Made by a program: the position numbers and the translations under genes
Notes under the pieces: generated by a model
What the model saw: only the letters and a program-made list of their open reading frames with translations
The model's database searches: none
Told to the model about the DNA's origin: nothing
Part shown: one piece after another, positions 1 through 11,702 of the stretch
How the letters are laid out: the number at the start of each line of letters is the position of its first letter
Position numbering within the stretch: position 1 is the first letter of the stretch
Assembly: GCA_002118135.1 (NCBI GenBank)
Contig: BDIU01000008.1
Span: forward strand, 62,001 to 126,000
Reading direction: 5' to 3'
DNA: 64,000 nucleotides
Origin: Trebouxia sp. TZW2008
Lineage: Eukaryota > Chlorophyta > Trebouxiophyceae > Trebouxiales > Trebouxiaceae

Positions 1-1620
1 ATGTGTCTGCTGCTTGGCCAGCCTAGATCGCCAATCTGAAAATGTCTTTCAGTGCAACGCTTGTCAGCACACTGCTTTCGGTGCTGTTGCACAGCCTGTA
101 GGCACTTATTCACTTTGACTGTGGCTTTTTATCCGTTGCCAATGTAGTCAGTAGCAGAAGAAGCTTTGCTAGGCTTTTTGACCAGATTGAGAGGGCAATC
201 TTGGATGCCTGCCATAGTTCAAAAGGCGTATTACCAATGCTTGCCTGTTGAGGACTGATGTGGTGACGCAACATGTCTTCAAGAACTTTATTCATGTGTT
301 CTGTCTGTCCTTCTGACTGTAGGTGTTAAGCAGTTGTCTCACCGTGCACAGCGCCCACAAGCTCACAGATGGCAGCAATGAATTTGTTTATGAACTCTGG
401 TCAGACGCAAGGGCAACCCATGCAGTTTCCAGACCATGTGTACAAACATTCTAGCCATGTCTTTAGCAGTGAATGTCATTTTGGCAAGGAGCAATGTGAG
501 CCTTTGTGGTAAGCTTGCCAACCGCAATCAGGACAGCTGTGTGACCTTTCTATGTTTGTGGCAGGCTGACTACGCGATCAGCAGTGATATCATCCCATGT
601 GCCTTCTGGGGTTGGAACAGGCATGAGCTTCCCAGCAGGCGGCTGAATGGAGGCCTCGTTCTGCTGGCATGTCTTGCAGCCTTTGACATATTCCTTGATG
701 TCTGTGGACATTCTAGGCCAGGGTACATGCGTTGCGCATTGTGGCGGGTCCTATGATGTACTGCATGGCTTGAGTATTGAGCAACATATAGCTCTTGCAG
801 AATGCTCTGCTTGAGATCACTTACATCTGGCACAACTAAAGCATCACCTCGGGAGTACAATCCCTTTTGCACATCAAGCCATGCTGTGTTACTGCCTTTA
901 GCAAACCAATGGTCTGTTGTGTAGCCCTGAATGATTTGACTGAGCAGATCCTGATCTGCCTTGGCCTGCAGCACTGTCAGCTTCAACGTCAGGTTCTGCA
1001 GCCTCAGTTGTTGCAGTCTTGTTGCCAGCTGTTGCACTGCGTCTGACTAAGTCTGACTGCAGCCAGCTAGGGTAGCATGTCAAGCAGTGGCAATCAAGTT
1101 GGTTGTGCCCTGACCGCTGCAAGCACCATTGTAGCAACTTGTGAAGGGTGTCTACTGATAGTGACACCTACATTGAATCTGCCTCACAGATCTAGGTGGA
1201 GGTCTATATTTGTAGGTGAAGTGGAAGCGTGAGAGCCTCTCAGCCCACCGGGCTTGCCTTGGCGAGAGCAGGGTTTTGGTGGCGAAGAAGGTGTTGGGAC
1301 TGTGATAGTTTACAACTGTGAATTCTGTCCCAACTAGGTAACACCTCCATGACTCCAATGCGTGTATGACAGCAAGGAGTTCTTGCTCACCTACAGCATA
1401 CCTCGACTCTGCGTCTTCCGTACGCTTGCCCTCAAATGCATGGGCCGACCGTCCTGCATGAGGGCAGCGCCTAAACCCACTCCAGAGGCATCGCAGATGA
1501 CCTCAAATGGTCACTCCAGGTCTGGTAAGGCCAGCACTGGGGCCTTACAAAGCGCATATTTAGGCCCCAGCCCTGCATCTGTCAAAAATGTGATCTGTCA
1601 CAAATCACTGGTGTATACTC
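1..1620 (-). mobile_element. Degenerate Ty3/gypsy retrotransposon fragment (RNase H to integrase)
   Basis: Read on the minus strand, the segment runs in the order expected for a Ty3/gypsy pol gene. It starts with an RNase H region near 1620-1480 (ALPDLE, a stop, then FEVICDASG). The RNase H continues at 1430-1190 (AVGEQELLAVIHALESWRCY, then LLSPRQARWAERLSRF). The integrase HHCC-like segment lies near 870-700, and the integrase core end near 390-200 (SEGQTEHMNKVLEDMLRHH). The copy is dead: the frame changes several times, and a TAA stop stands where the usual Tyr of the TAYHPQ-type motif is expected. The 5' half (gag, protease, RT core) and both LTRs are not visible; the element either continues beyond position 1 or is truncated. 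The Ty3/gypsy call is confident; the boundaries are approximate. Confidence 0.85.
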
Positions 1621-2722
1621 TACACCCCCTGCTTGCGCGTCAAAACTCTTTCTTGCGCTCTTATTTGCATTCACGCTTGCTGATTGCCCGCATATTGCTA
1701 CACAGCAGCATCGGCTGAGCCAGCTGAACAGCGCTGAGGGAGCCCTTGCATGTATTCTGGCCAGCCATAAAGCAGGCACAGCTTACTCACTGGCCGTCTT
1801 CAGCACAAGTGCAAGACACCTGGGGTAAATCAACTGTCAAAAGGAATCAACTTTTGGTTCCCCAAGGCAAGGCGCCAGTACTGGTCTCCACCGCCAGTAG
1901 CGCTGCTGCAGTACAGTCAGTTGAGGTAGATGCGCTTTTTTGGGGGGCAAGCCTCAGCCTGACAGGATAGTGACTGGCCCAGGCAGCAAGCTTAAGCCGC
2001 GGCTGCAGCTGCAGAGGCTAGACAATGGAACAGCTCGGCAGCAGCCAATGCACGCCATCAGCTATGCAATGCGCTGAGCAACTGTTGCTGTGACAGCCAC
2101 CTGAGGACAAGTCGACTGCAGCACTATAGCTAGTCAAGACAGCTCACTGCGTCAGCAAATGCACAATGCGGCGAATGTGCCAAGTGCTTGCCTCCTAAGC
2201 CTGAGAAAATTTGCGCGCGAAATCAGCAGAGGCTTGCTGCATAATGCTAAGAGAGAGAGAAGAGAGAATAATTTTACATGCTTTAGCCAGCCAACAAGGC
2301 TGATCACATGTGCCACACTGTGGCAATGACTATGCCAGCAGTCTATGACATAGTGAAACACCCCCAAAAAAAGCGCGCATGTTATAACCGCAGCTCTCAA
2401 ACAGGCCTAATCAGGACTTGAAGTGCTGATTGCGGTTGTAACCTCTTACGTAAGCATAGTAGAGTGTGTTGCGTTCAGTAAATTGACTCAAATCGGCAGC
2501 GACGTCGGAAGCGACCTCGGATTCTAACGCGACACCTGATGGTGTGGTGGGCACTTTGAAGGCCACAAAGCAGCAAGGACAGGCTAAACACTGAGGCAAC
2601 ACGCAATCTGTGTGGCAACGATGTGCGAAGATCGCTGTGCTCGCCGCTAGAATCGCGATCACCACCAGAACGTTGGCAGAATTTGGACCACATGAAGCAG
2701 TGCAGACTAAACTGACTGCGCA
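1621..2722. other. Intergenic, no gene seen
   Basis: No supported exon was found on either strand. Open frames here are short and without recognisable motifs. The stretch just upstream of 2723 presumably contains the promoter and 5' UTR of the next gene, but no clear core element could be singled out. Confidence 0.5.
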
Positions 2723-3507
2723 ATGGTGTTCATAGCAGCCGCCTTGGCAGCGGTAGGGGCTGCGGCCATTGCCGGTGCAGTGCGTGAGTCCAAGTCGTGG
2801 CGGAGTGAGGTCGGGGCATGGAGGGTTCTCACGTCACAGGTGTCCAACGTCTGGGACAAGCGTGTTGCGGCCGTGAACCACGTCTGGGATCAGCGCGTTG
2901 CGGCCGTGAACAACACCTGGGACAAACGGGTCGAGACTGAGTTTCGAGAGACCCGAGCGCTTGCTGAGCGAGTGAGTGCAGCATGGCGCAACAAAGCTGA
3001 GCGTGAGTAGCCACTATAGGTCGTTCAGTACATGCGCATATGCGTGCGTGCGCACATATGTGCTGCACAGCTGCAGTCAGCTACTAGCCATCTGAAGTTT
3101 TTAACACGTTGTTTGCTGAGGTACCTTTAGGGCAAAGCGGATAACGTCTGCGCTTGCGAACACCGTCTCCTGAAAGGACTCGCTTGTGTTTGCAGGGACG
3201 CTGCAAGTAGCTGACGACGCACTGTATCGAGTTGCAGGTATGCTGTGCAGCGCCCGCCTGTCAACTGCCGTCAGATGTGCGTGCCAATTAAGCGTGTCAA
3301 CTAAGCGTATCAAGTGTTGCAGACATCCAACAAGACATGAACTCGTTAGTGACAGGAGCTGCTCCTTGCTTGAAGGTACTCTTGCTATTCTTGCTTGCAC
3401 TTTTTATTCCTAATGCCCCAATCAATTCATCGCTGCAGAGTCCTCATGTAGCTTCAACTGGCGCACATTACATTGCCAGCAATTACAAAGGGCTGTCCTC
3501 GATGTAG
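2723..3507 (+). CDS. Small membrane-anchored protein with 11-residue coiled-coil repeats, unknown function
   Basis: Exon 1 (2723-3002) starts at an ATG and opens with an alanine-rich hydrophobic segment (FIAAALAAVGAAAIAG, residues 3-18) that can be a signal anchor or membrane helix. It then has three near-identical 11-residue units built on WDKRVAAVN, followed by a charged stretch (RETRALAERVSAAWRNKAER) likely to be helical. Exons 2 (3196-3237) and 3 (3323-3375) join in phase across GT-AG introns; a CGG codon is split between exons 1 and 2. A fourth exon from 3439 would end at a TAG at 3505-3507, giving about 148 residues. Splicing past that point into the downstream DM9/lectin exons cannot be excluded. 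The repeats are also near-identical at DNA level (33 bp), which indicates recent in-frame expansion. No family is recognised. Confidence 0.5.
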
Positions 3508-4926
3508 CAACGCTAGTCGTATATGGGCTCTGCAATTAGCTGCGTTACATCGCCCATCACCCTTTTCGTTACACTCGAGACCTTGTGCAAGCCCAGTGCT
3601 GCCTGTGCCTCGTTGTCATGGATGATCATGCGTGCCACATATATACCATGCACCCTGTGCAGCAAGCTTAGCTACAGTGCGAACAACTGCTTATGCTATT
3701 GTCTGCATTTGGTAACAGCTGACAGATGTGTGCTGGGTTGCAGTTTTGGCTGACTACTAGTGTGATCAGCAGCAGTTCGCTGTTCATGATGTTGTCTGCT
3801 GTGGCATGCCAATACCTTTTGGCAGGCTTTGAAAGTCGTTCAATCACGCTCATATTCAGAGCTGCAGCTCTGGTGCTCCTAGCATTGCTTGGTCTGCTGT
3901 GGCTTCGGCTTCAAAACCTCATCCACCGTGGCCGCTGTGACTCGCAAGACTGGAAGTACTGGCAGGTGTGCAGCCTTGATGGTGATAACTGTGTCACAGT
4001 ATGCATGCGCACATGTAGCCACGCACCTGTTGACCATCTGTGCTTTGATGCTGATATGCGTATATGTATCATATATATGACTGCCCTGCATGTCATGAAG
4101 TGGCATGCCACATGCAGCGCAGCAACTTCAGATGCTTGGTAAATTTCAGTGTGCCTTTGTTGTACCCAGCTGCCATGGCTTTTCAAGTATGATGTCATCG
4201 CTTGTAGAATTCCGAAATGTCCCCAGAAAGTCAACAAGCATGGGAAACCGTACATGGTGCACCTATAGAATCCCTGGCTGCCAAAATCAAGACAATTAAA
4301 ATTCCTGGTCATGGTGTCACAAGAGTTTGCCTTGGCCGAGCTCGGACCCCTCGTCATGGCATTCAAGTTGGGCACGCCTCAGCCGAAGACAGATTTTTAC
4401 TATGCTTCTAGCGGCAAAAGCGCATGGTGCCAAATAGATCAGGTGACGTGCAGCGCTGCATCACCCAGGCAATGGCCCTTACCGCTGCCCTGACAATGAC
4501 CCTTAATGATAACGATCATCATCATCACACTTTCCAGCATATACTGCTAGGTGTGTGTGGCACAAGTCTTATCTCGCCAGGCAGGCTTGTCTTGAGTGTT
4601 GCGGCAAGGACACCTGATGTTCAACTAATGAAAGTCAAACAAAACAACCCTGAACGCCACGCACTCTACAACCTGCTTTCTGCACAAACGGTTTTCCACT
4701 GAACAAGGAGAGTCCATTGCAAGGACATGCATTGAAAGCCATGGGGACTTGCTGTCATACATATGTTGTGCTTGCACAGCTAGTTTTATGTAGTTCAAGG
4801 GAGTGACAAGGTGTCAGGCATGCATAAGCTTGGCATGTCGTCCTGTCCATGCACTCTGGTGGTGATTTGTGTGTCTACATGCTTCATGTTGCATCAAAAT
4901 CCATTCATTGACCTGGGTAGCTGCAG
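3508..4926 (+). other. Region with uncertain exons upstream of the DM9 domain
   Basis: There is one plausible coding stretch on the plus strand at about 4290-4440. It reads VSQEFALAELGPLVMAFKLG, then TDFYYASSGKSAWCQIDQ, and ends at a CAG|gtgacg donor. It has no recognised domain and its acceptor is unclear. A segment near 3521-3565 is repeated near 6384-6430 (both contain tatgggctctgcaat), so parts of this region were copied. Nothing else is supported. Confidence 0.3.
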
Positions 4927-6235
4927 AGCTTGCCAAAGATCAACAACATGTGCAGGATCAGACCTTGCCAGATACTTTTCTCGTTTGGCTGCCTGACCTG
5001 TGCTTGTTCAAGGCAAGTCCAATGAGCCAGTCTGGCTTTAGGTCTTGCACCCGGACTAAACAAACGGTTGGTCAGCTGAATGACTACAGCAATGCTCACC
5101 TACAGTTGTGCCTCCTTGCTTCAGGTCAATTGATTGACTACAGCAATGCTCACTCACAGTTGTGCCTCCTTGCTTCAGGTGTTGAAAAACCCTGAGGATT
5201 TCGACTGGGTTGCACTCCGCAATGGCATACCCTTCACGGCTGTGCGGGTGGGTATTGAAATTGAGAGGCAGCCGCTGTATGCTGCCCTTTGCAACCATAA
5301 GGGGACCATGATACCAGGCAAAGCTGGACATCACATCACCAGCTTAGGAAAACCAGCTGGCCTATATGGTGATGGGTATCTCTCTGATTCAGACAACACC
5401 TTTATCATGTGCGCAAGACTAGGTGTCAGACCTGTTCCCCAGTGGATTTCTCAGGAACCTGAACAGCCATATACTAAGCCAGTCACACCAACAGGCACAC
5501 TTGATGCAGCTTCCATCAACATCGACAACAAAACCGTCTGCGATTTGGACGGCAGCCCCAGCTTTGTTGCACGGGCCATCATCAAGACCCTTGGCCAAAA
5601 GGTGGGGAAGTCTTCTGCCACCCTTTTGCACCTGCATTTTGGGCTGGAGAGCAGAGAGGCGCGGTCTTTTGAGCCCTATGAGGTGAGCCATCCAAGCTGA
5701 AAAGTATCAAGCTGCACGTTCAGCAATGCAGTCAAGAGTGTTGTCATTTTGCAAGTCAGGAAAGTGCACCGCAGCAGCTTGTGTAGGAGCCTTGCTCTCA
5801 TGACGACTGCGCTCCACACTGGCTCAATGTCATCACTGCATTTGCCGTCAGCATACTTCAAGCGCTTCAGGCACAGACTTGTATATTCTTGGCTGTGCTG
5901 ACTTGCACCGCACCATGTTTGGCAAGTGCATCGAGCTCTAAAGCAAACATGTACCTGTATGGTTATCAATCATCAGGCTGTCATGCATGCTGCCCTGTTG
6001 TGATGCATCAAATCAGCTGCACAGTCTCATTGCTTGACTGCTGCAAGCTTGGTAGAGCAACCTGACGATGTGGCCAAGGCTGTCATTGGTTACATTCCTG
6101 ATTGCAGATACTACGTAACCCCAATGATTTTGACTGGAAGCCAGCTGGTTCAGCTGGCATCAGATGGCCACAAGACGCTGTTCCAATGGGAATGGACAGA
6201 TTTGGATCCACAATCTATGCTGCGCTATGTTACAC
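4927..6235 (+). CDS. DM9-like (DUF3421) domain protein exons, putative mannose-binding
   Basis: Exons visible are 4927-5012 (ELAKDQQHVQDQTLPDTF, with a GC donor after TTCAAG), 5179-5682 and about 6045-6235 (IPDCRYYVTPMILTGSQL; donor gtaagc). The middle exon resembles one DM9 repeat. It begins with W-V-A-L-R-N-G-I-P, followed by A-V-R-V-G, then PLYAALCNHKGTMIPGKA and a Gly-rich G-L-Y-G-D-G-Y stretch. DM9 proteins of animals (for example the oyster CGL1 type) bind mannose. Whether this copy keeps a sugar site cannot be judged by eye. A further piece at about 6530-6650 (VPGMAITDSTQKKGFAASYS) is probably another exon. The B-lectin exons follow 0.8 kb downstream on the same strand, so these may be parts of one gene; an unresolved phase mismatch near 6045 and 6530 leaves this open. 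No start codon is assigned. Confidence 0.5.
5072..5178 (+). repeat. Two-copy tandem duplication of a 3' splice site (about 54 bp unit)
   Basis: Two adjacent units both contain tgactacagcaatgctca and end in ttgtgcctccttgcttcag. The first ends at about 5124 and the second at 5178, the acceptor of the DM9 exon. The intron therefore carries two nearly identical acceptors. Confidence 0.85.
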
Positions 6236-7410
6236 GTAAGCACACTATTGCAACTCGACAATTTGCTTGCAAATTTTGGCATGTAGACGGCGTTGTTTAG
6301 CTTATGTCAGCAGTTTACATGCGTGCTCATAAGCTTTTGAGCAGTTTGCTGTGCAAGAGTTCAGCTTTGTAGCGATTTGGCTGCATATGGGCTCTGCAAT
6401 CAGCTTGCTTACATTGGCCGCTCCCTTTTTCTACAGCCTATGATGCTGACATGATGGTTGTGCGTACACTTGTGCGTCTCGTGTTCTTTTTGGTGTTTAT
6501 TGTTGGGAAACACTTCAACTACAATGCAGGGGGCTCGAGAAGCCAGTCATTGTGCCAGGCATGGCTATCACAGACTCAACGCAAAAGAAGGGCTTTGCTG
6601 CATCATACTCATATGCTGGGCGCCATCTTGAGGCCAAAAGCAAAGTCTTAATCATGTGCTACAAAAGGGTACGACCCTCATTTGCCACACTGATGATCTG
6701 CAAATTGCTGCTGGACAGACCTTGTTGTGCGAGCATCTATTATTGGCTAGCACAGACTGTGATCATTTCAATGATGGCTTACAGCACACACCTGATTTGA
6801 TTCTGTTCCTGTTTGCCATATGATGAAGGTGCTGCATGCCACTACAAGCTAGCATTCAGGCCAGCATGTTGGGAGTCAGGCTGCAGGCTAGCTGGTCTGA
6901 CTTGAACCCTATGTCACATATGTGCCATCGTGCAGCATGCAAGCTCGCTGCTGTGTCACGGCCATCATCCCATTACATTGTCACCCTCACCCCCACCCCC
7001 ACCCCAAACCCCACCCCGAACCCCAAACCCACCCTCACCCCGACCCCAACCCCAACCCTCACCACCACCCTCACCACCATCCTCACCCTCACCCTCACCA
7101 CCACCCTCACCACCACCCTCCTCACCCTCACCCTCACCACCACCCTCACCACCACCACCACCACCACCACCACCACCATCATCATCACCACTTCTACCAT
7201 CAGTTAGTTTAGCATCTGCATCTTCAATTGCTTCTTCATCATTATTTTGTCATCTGCTTCTTGACTACGTTCTCATTCTTTGTCCTCATCTTCTCCTTCT
7301 GCATCATCATCTTGTGCCTCATCTTCCTCTTTGTCTCTGTCTTGATCTGTTTGTATTTGTGAGAGGCTTGCAAACCCTGCAAGATGTACATGGAGACGTC
7401 TGCTGTGTAG
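6236..7410 (+). other. Intronic or intergenic stretch between the DM9-like and B-lectin exons
   Basis: It contains one candidate exon (about 6530-6650, see the DM9-like entry), a low-complexity tract listed separately, and a T/C-rich tract (7210-7350) reaching towards the acceptor at 7410. No start codon for the lectin could be placed here, so it is unclear whether a gene boundary lies in this interval. Confidence 0.35.
6979..7200 (+). repeat. CCCTCA/CCCCAC/CCA low-complexity array
   Basis: About 220 bp of C-rich short repeats: units of CCCCAC and CCCTCACC, then CACCACCAT, and finally a near-pure CCA run. All six frames are open or repetitive, so the apparent His-rich and Pro-rich reading frames are by-products of the repeat. 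The lack of G on this strand makes it strongly strand-asymmetric. Confidence 0.9.
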
Positions 7411-9952
7411 GTAGCTGAGAAACCTCGTCAGGGCACCCTACACAGTGAGACAGGAGAAAGTTTGAAGGACAACCAAGTGCTGTACTCCAGCAATGGCAAA
7501 TTTGCCTTGCAACTGCAACAAGACTGTGGTAAACTCACCCTCTATGACTTGGACACTATTTTCAACATTGATAGCAACAAGACACAGCGCTGGGCAAGCT
7601 GGGAATATGTTCCATCGGCAGTCAGGCCTCACTCAGGACCTTACAAACTCTCATTTGAAGCTGACCACAGAAGCATGTCTGTCCGGGATGCACAAGGTTG
7701 CATCTGGAACAGTCAGACCTGGCGCAGCATTGTGGCGCCTGTACACCTCGATTTACAAGATGACGGCGTCTTGGTTCTGAGAGGCAGTGATGGAGCGGTG
7801 GCATGGACCAAGTAAGGATCACCACTTTTGCATTCACCTCCTGCGACAGCAGTCACACGTCCTTGAAAGCCATGCTGTAACTGCAAGTCATTTATTAAAA
7901 TCATTTGCAACCTCCTGTAACAGCTGTCACTTGTCGTTTAAAGCCATGCTGGGATCGCAAACCCGTTTTTCCACATCATTTGCAACCTCCTGCATCAGCA
8001 GTCATGAGTCATTCATAGTCCATCTGTTTTTGCAAAGTCGCCTTGGTCAAGCCATTTGCAACTAATCTGTGCACTATGCTAAGAAATTTGCATTTCAAGT
8101 CATTGCCTTGCACAACCACTGCTCAACTGTGATGCAGCTCTACCTACAGCACAACAGTTGTGTTGTAGATCAGCCATATGATTGTCTGCATAGCATGTGC
8201 CCCCGTGGCATATCAAACATGTCGCATCAGCACCTATACATTTGTGTTGCAATCTAAGTATCAAGATATAGCAGAAGAATACATTTGTGTTGCAATCTTG
8301 GGTGACAAAAGATATAGCAGAAGAAGTTGGGTGACAAGATATAGCAGAAGAAGTTTGTTGTCATGTTACAAGGACCAAGCCGCAATGCATGCTGTAGCAG
8401 AGTGTGTGAGTGTTGTCACCTTTGTTTCCTTGCTAACATCAAAAGGGTTTGTCTGTGCAAACACACCCCACAAGATGTTTTAGGCAAATTCATGAACGCG
8501 CAAGCTTTGCTGCTGCAGCACGCAACCCGCTGACAATCTGTACGGTGACCTGGAAGCCATCCCAGGTGGTGAGGTTCTTATGGAGGGCCGGACGTTGTTT
8601 TCTAACAGCGGTACATATGGTATCATCATCCAAGAATTTGGGCACTTGGTCCTCAGACACTACGGCAAAGCCTTTGACATCCATTCTGGTGATGAAGTCC
8701 TGTGGAGTACTCAGGGGTTGGGACCCGACCAGCACCTGGGCCCGTACACCCTCCGCCTCTCCTCATTTGATCAGGTTCTGCGCCTGTTCAATTCAAAAGA
8801 TTGGGCATATTGGTACAGCAAAACCTGGAAGGAACGAGAAACGCGCCCTCCAGTGCGCCTTCAGTTGCTTGACGATGGAAATTTGGTGGTATGGGATTCC
8901 AAAGGATACTGCTTCTGGATGCGGTAGGCTACATTGCTCGTGCCTTCAGGGTTGCAACTCGGGTTTGTTTGAGTCTGTGTTGCAACCACGCAGTCACATG
9001 AGTCTGCGGTCTGAGTCTCTGTCTCTGACTGTGTGTGCCTCTGTCTCTGTGTCTGACTCAGAGTCTGTTGCTGTGTCTGTATTGTCTATGTTGACCTGTG
9101 TGCTCTTGTGCTGGTGTTTGCATAATGGCAAAATCATTGACATGATGTTTGCAGTTTTGTGTTTGCTGTTTGGTTGACAAATCACTGCTGTACAAAGTGT
9201 CAAGTGAATCAGCATGAGCATGTACTGTGTGCATGCGCGACAATGCTAATGCTGTAATGAAGCAACAAACATTTGCCGTGAACATATGCTATTTGATCAC
9301 CTTGCTTTGGCTTATGGCCAGATCTTGCCCTGAACTGCAAACGAAGTCAACATAGGGCAAGATGCTAGCATCATTGAGCTGCCAAAGGTGTTTCAACAGG
9401 TCTACAGCATAGAGTTCAGCAAGCTTGTGGCTTTATGTGTCTGCTACATGCATGCAGCATGCATGCTGCAGCTAAGATGGCAATGTGATGCATATATAGG
9501 GTCTTGATATGACACATCTGTGCTGCTGTTGCAGGCATGATACAAGTAGATTGTATGGAGAATGCGCAGCAGTGTCGTTCTTCTGTCAGGAGAATAATTT
9601 CTTCTCTCAAAATGGCAAGTTCAGTCTCAACATGCAAGCCGATGGCAATTTGGTTCTGTACCAATTGAATGAGAGATACAAGACAGAGCAGCACATCAGA
9701 CCTCTTCGTCAGACACCTGTTTGGAGCACTGACACCTGGAATCATCCGGAAGAAACCAAGGGGTTCCATGTACAAAGGGATCATAACATGTGCGTATATG
9801 CTGGGCACACTTGTATATGGGCCAGCCTGAGTCATAATGATTATTACGACCGAGTCCGAGCTGTGGGAGGGCATGTCTATCTTGTCTTACAAGATGACGG
9901 CAACTTGGTCCTGTTTGACAAGCTTGACAACTTAGTTTGGGCCGCAAGATGA
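7411..9952 (+). CDS. Triple bulb-type (mannose-specific) lectin-domain protein
   Basis: Three B-lectin domains are each encoded by one exon: 7411-7811, 8519-8923 and 9535-9952 (stop TGA). Donor AA|gtaagg joins to C, and GCG|gtaggc joins to G, so the reading frame is kept through both introns. Domain 1 begins GTLHSETGESL and contains LYSSNGKFALQLQQD. Domain 2 has EGRTLFSNSG and LQLLDDGNLVVWD. Domain 3 has FSQNGKFSLNMQADGNLVLY and LVLQDDGNLVLFD. Known B-lectins bind mannose through QxDxNxVxY. Only domain 3 has an intact copy (QADGNLVLY) and a near-complete second one; domains 1 and 2 are degenerate at this motif (QQDCGKLTLY and QEFGHLVLR). The protein is at least 408 residues. The 5' exon is not identified; the DM9-like exons upstream are candidates. 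A role in cell-surface or microbe recognition is inferred from the family only. Confidence 0.85.
7834..8066 (+). repeat. About 75 bp tandem repeat, three units, in the first lectin intron
   Basis: Units share the phrases tttgcaacctcctg, cagcagtca/cagctgtca and aaagccatgctg, recurring near 7840, 7910 and 7985. They lie directly after the donor of the first B-lectin exon. A second short repeat around agatatagcagaagaa occurs three times between 8264 and 8355 in the same intron. Confidence 0.75.
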
Positions 9953-11702
9953 GTCAATGGCAAATTTGGAGGAGACTCATGTTCGCTGCATGCTGGTTTC
10001 GGAGTTCTTTTGCTCTGAAGCAGGCATGCAAGAACTTCTGTTCATGCATGTCATTGAGCCTGATCCTGCAGCCACAGTGCAGCATGCACAGACACTACTT
10101 CACTCATCATTTTGTGCAGTATTTACATTGTGGCTGTCGGCATTTTGGTTTGCATTGTCAAGTTCGTGGCCGTTTCTTGTGCTGTAAGGAGTCAGATGCA
10201 TATCTAGGGCAAATGGCACAGACAGATCATCATTCTTTCAAGCCAAGATATAAGACAAGAGGGGTCAGCTGTTTTGTGCTGCAGCATTTGGCAAAGCATT
10301 ACAGTGTGTGCAGACATAGGTGTCATTCTTTCAAGCCAAGATATAAGACAAGAAAGGTCAGCTGTTTTGTGCTGCAGCATTTGGCAAAGCATCACAGTGT
10401 GTGCAGACAGAGGTGTTTGTAATTGTATGCAAGGGGTTCCTACCTGACATCATCTTGGTACTAGCATGCAGCAAGTAGCCTGTCAGCAGATAGAATTGTG
10501 AGTAGTAATGTGTACAACTCACTTGCCAGCATTAGTAGCAGCATGGTGCTGCAGTCAGTCATTTGAGCATTTCATCTGGAAGTGCATGCAGGGTTCTGCG
10601 CAGAGGCAGTGTATCATACTGGATGTCACGTGCATTGTAATACGCGAACATAGGTACAAGGGTCCTACCTTGTACAATTCGCACATTCTTGGCATTATAC
10701 CCCTGGCACGTCAGTCATTGAGCGTTGTATGTTTGCACTGCAGACACCTAGCAAATGAGCATGCTTGGTACTCTTTTGGTATTATCCTGCATGGACATTC
10801 TGAGTGTCAAGAGCCTGTATCTCTGTTAGGGGAGAAGACGGATGCCATTCGCGCGTGACTTTGGCCTTCGTGGGTCATCAATCTTACTCAAGACCTTGGT
10901 ATGTAATCAAGCAAAGCATGGAAAAGCAGACTCAGCATGAAACTTCTGAGTCATTGCCAACACATCAGCTGCAGCTTGACTCCTGGACGTGTAGATGTTG
11001 GACCAACTGCTACACGTCTGTCATGCAGCCCTCACCAGCTTTGCACACAGTAAGTTAGCTTTCAACCCGTGAGACACTTGAGCACAGCAATCTCGTCCAA
11101 AGCATTTCGTTCTCCAACGGATGTTCAGCCAGCTGACCAGCAAGAGGAAGACGAATGCGAGTCAATCCGTCAAAGAAGAGTGTCAGTCACTGAGTCACTT
11201 ACAACAAGCCGCTTGCTGAGCAGCCAAACAGGAAAGAGTGTTCATCTGCAACAGCTGCAGGATCTTACAATACATATATTGACATTACACCCTTAAAAAC
11301 CTGAAGCAGCTGGACAGCTAGATGAGACACTGCATGTTACAGAAAACTAACTCAACTAAACCAACAAGGCTTTGCCTCCACATGAGAGTCAATCTCGTCT
11401 TGCACTCTGCACTGCTTGAGCCATTTGACAAGCCATCTCAACGACGTCACCAGCAACAAGCAGCAAAAGACCCACCCTGATGCGTGTGAGCAAAGCAGTT
11501 GGCGCTGTGTTGCAATCCAATAGGCAACATCATGAAGTCGCACAATTCTTCAGCAATGTACAGTTTATAACAAGCAGAAACACTGCAAACAAGCCGTTGC
11601 TCACAATCAATCTTGATCTTCTCTGGGTCTGAATTGAAAGCTCACAGACATGCATGCACAAGCCTGACAGATTTTTATGTTCTGACGCAACCATGGGCAG
11701 CT
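9953..11702. other. Mostly non-coding stretch between the lectin gene and the SAP gene
   Basis: No convincing gene. A plus-strand open stretch at 11069-11296 (AFRSPTDVQPADQQEEDECE) has a protein-like composition, but no start codon context or splice partners were found. A minus-strand piece near 11455-11390 could be a final exon of the SAP gene. The two genes converge here, so 3' UTRs are expected. Confidence 0.35.
10229..10415 (+). repeat. Two-copy tandem repeat of about 92 bp
   Basis: The sequence from cattctttcaagccaagat through gcagcatttggcaaagcat and gtgtgtgcagaca occurs twice in direct succession, near 10232 and 10324, with only a few differences. It lies in non-coding DNA just downstream of the lectin gene. 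Confidence 0.9.

Noticed and set aside
570..1037. Protein-coding gene from the minus-strand frame with a zinc-binding-like region
   Set aside because: It is part of the Ty3/gypsy integrase; neighbouring blocks are in other frames and contain stops, so it is not an independent gene.
6973..7200. Telomere-like repeat
   Set aside because: The units (CCCTCA, CCCCAC, CCA) are irregular and do not match the plant/algal telomere CCCTAAA or CCCTAAAA.
6922..7418. His-rich and Pro-rich proteins at the C-rich repeat
   Set aside because: These are translations of CCA/CCCTCA repeats, open in several frames at once, and not genes.
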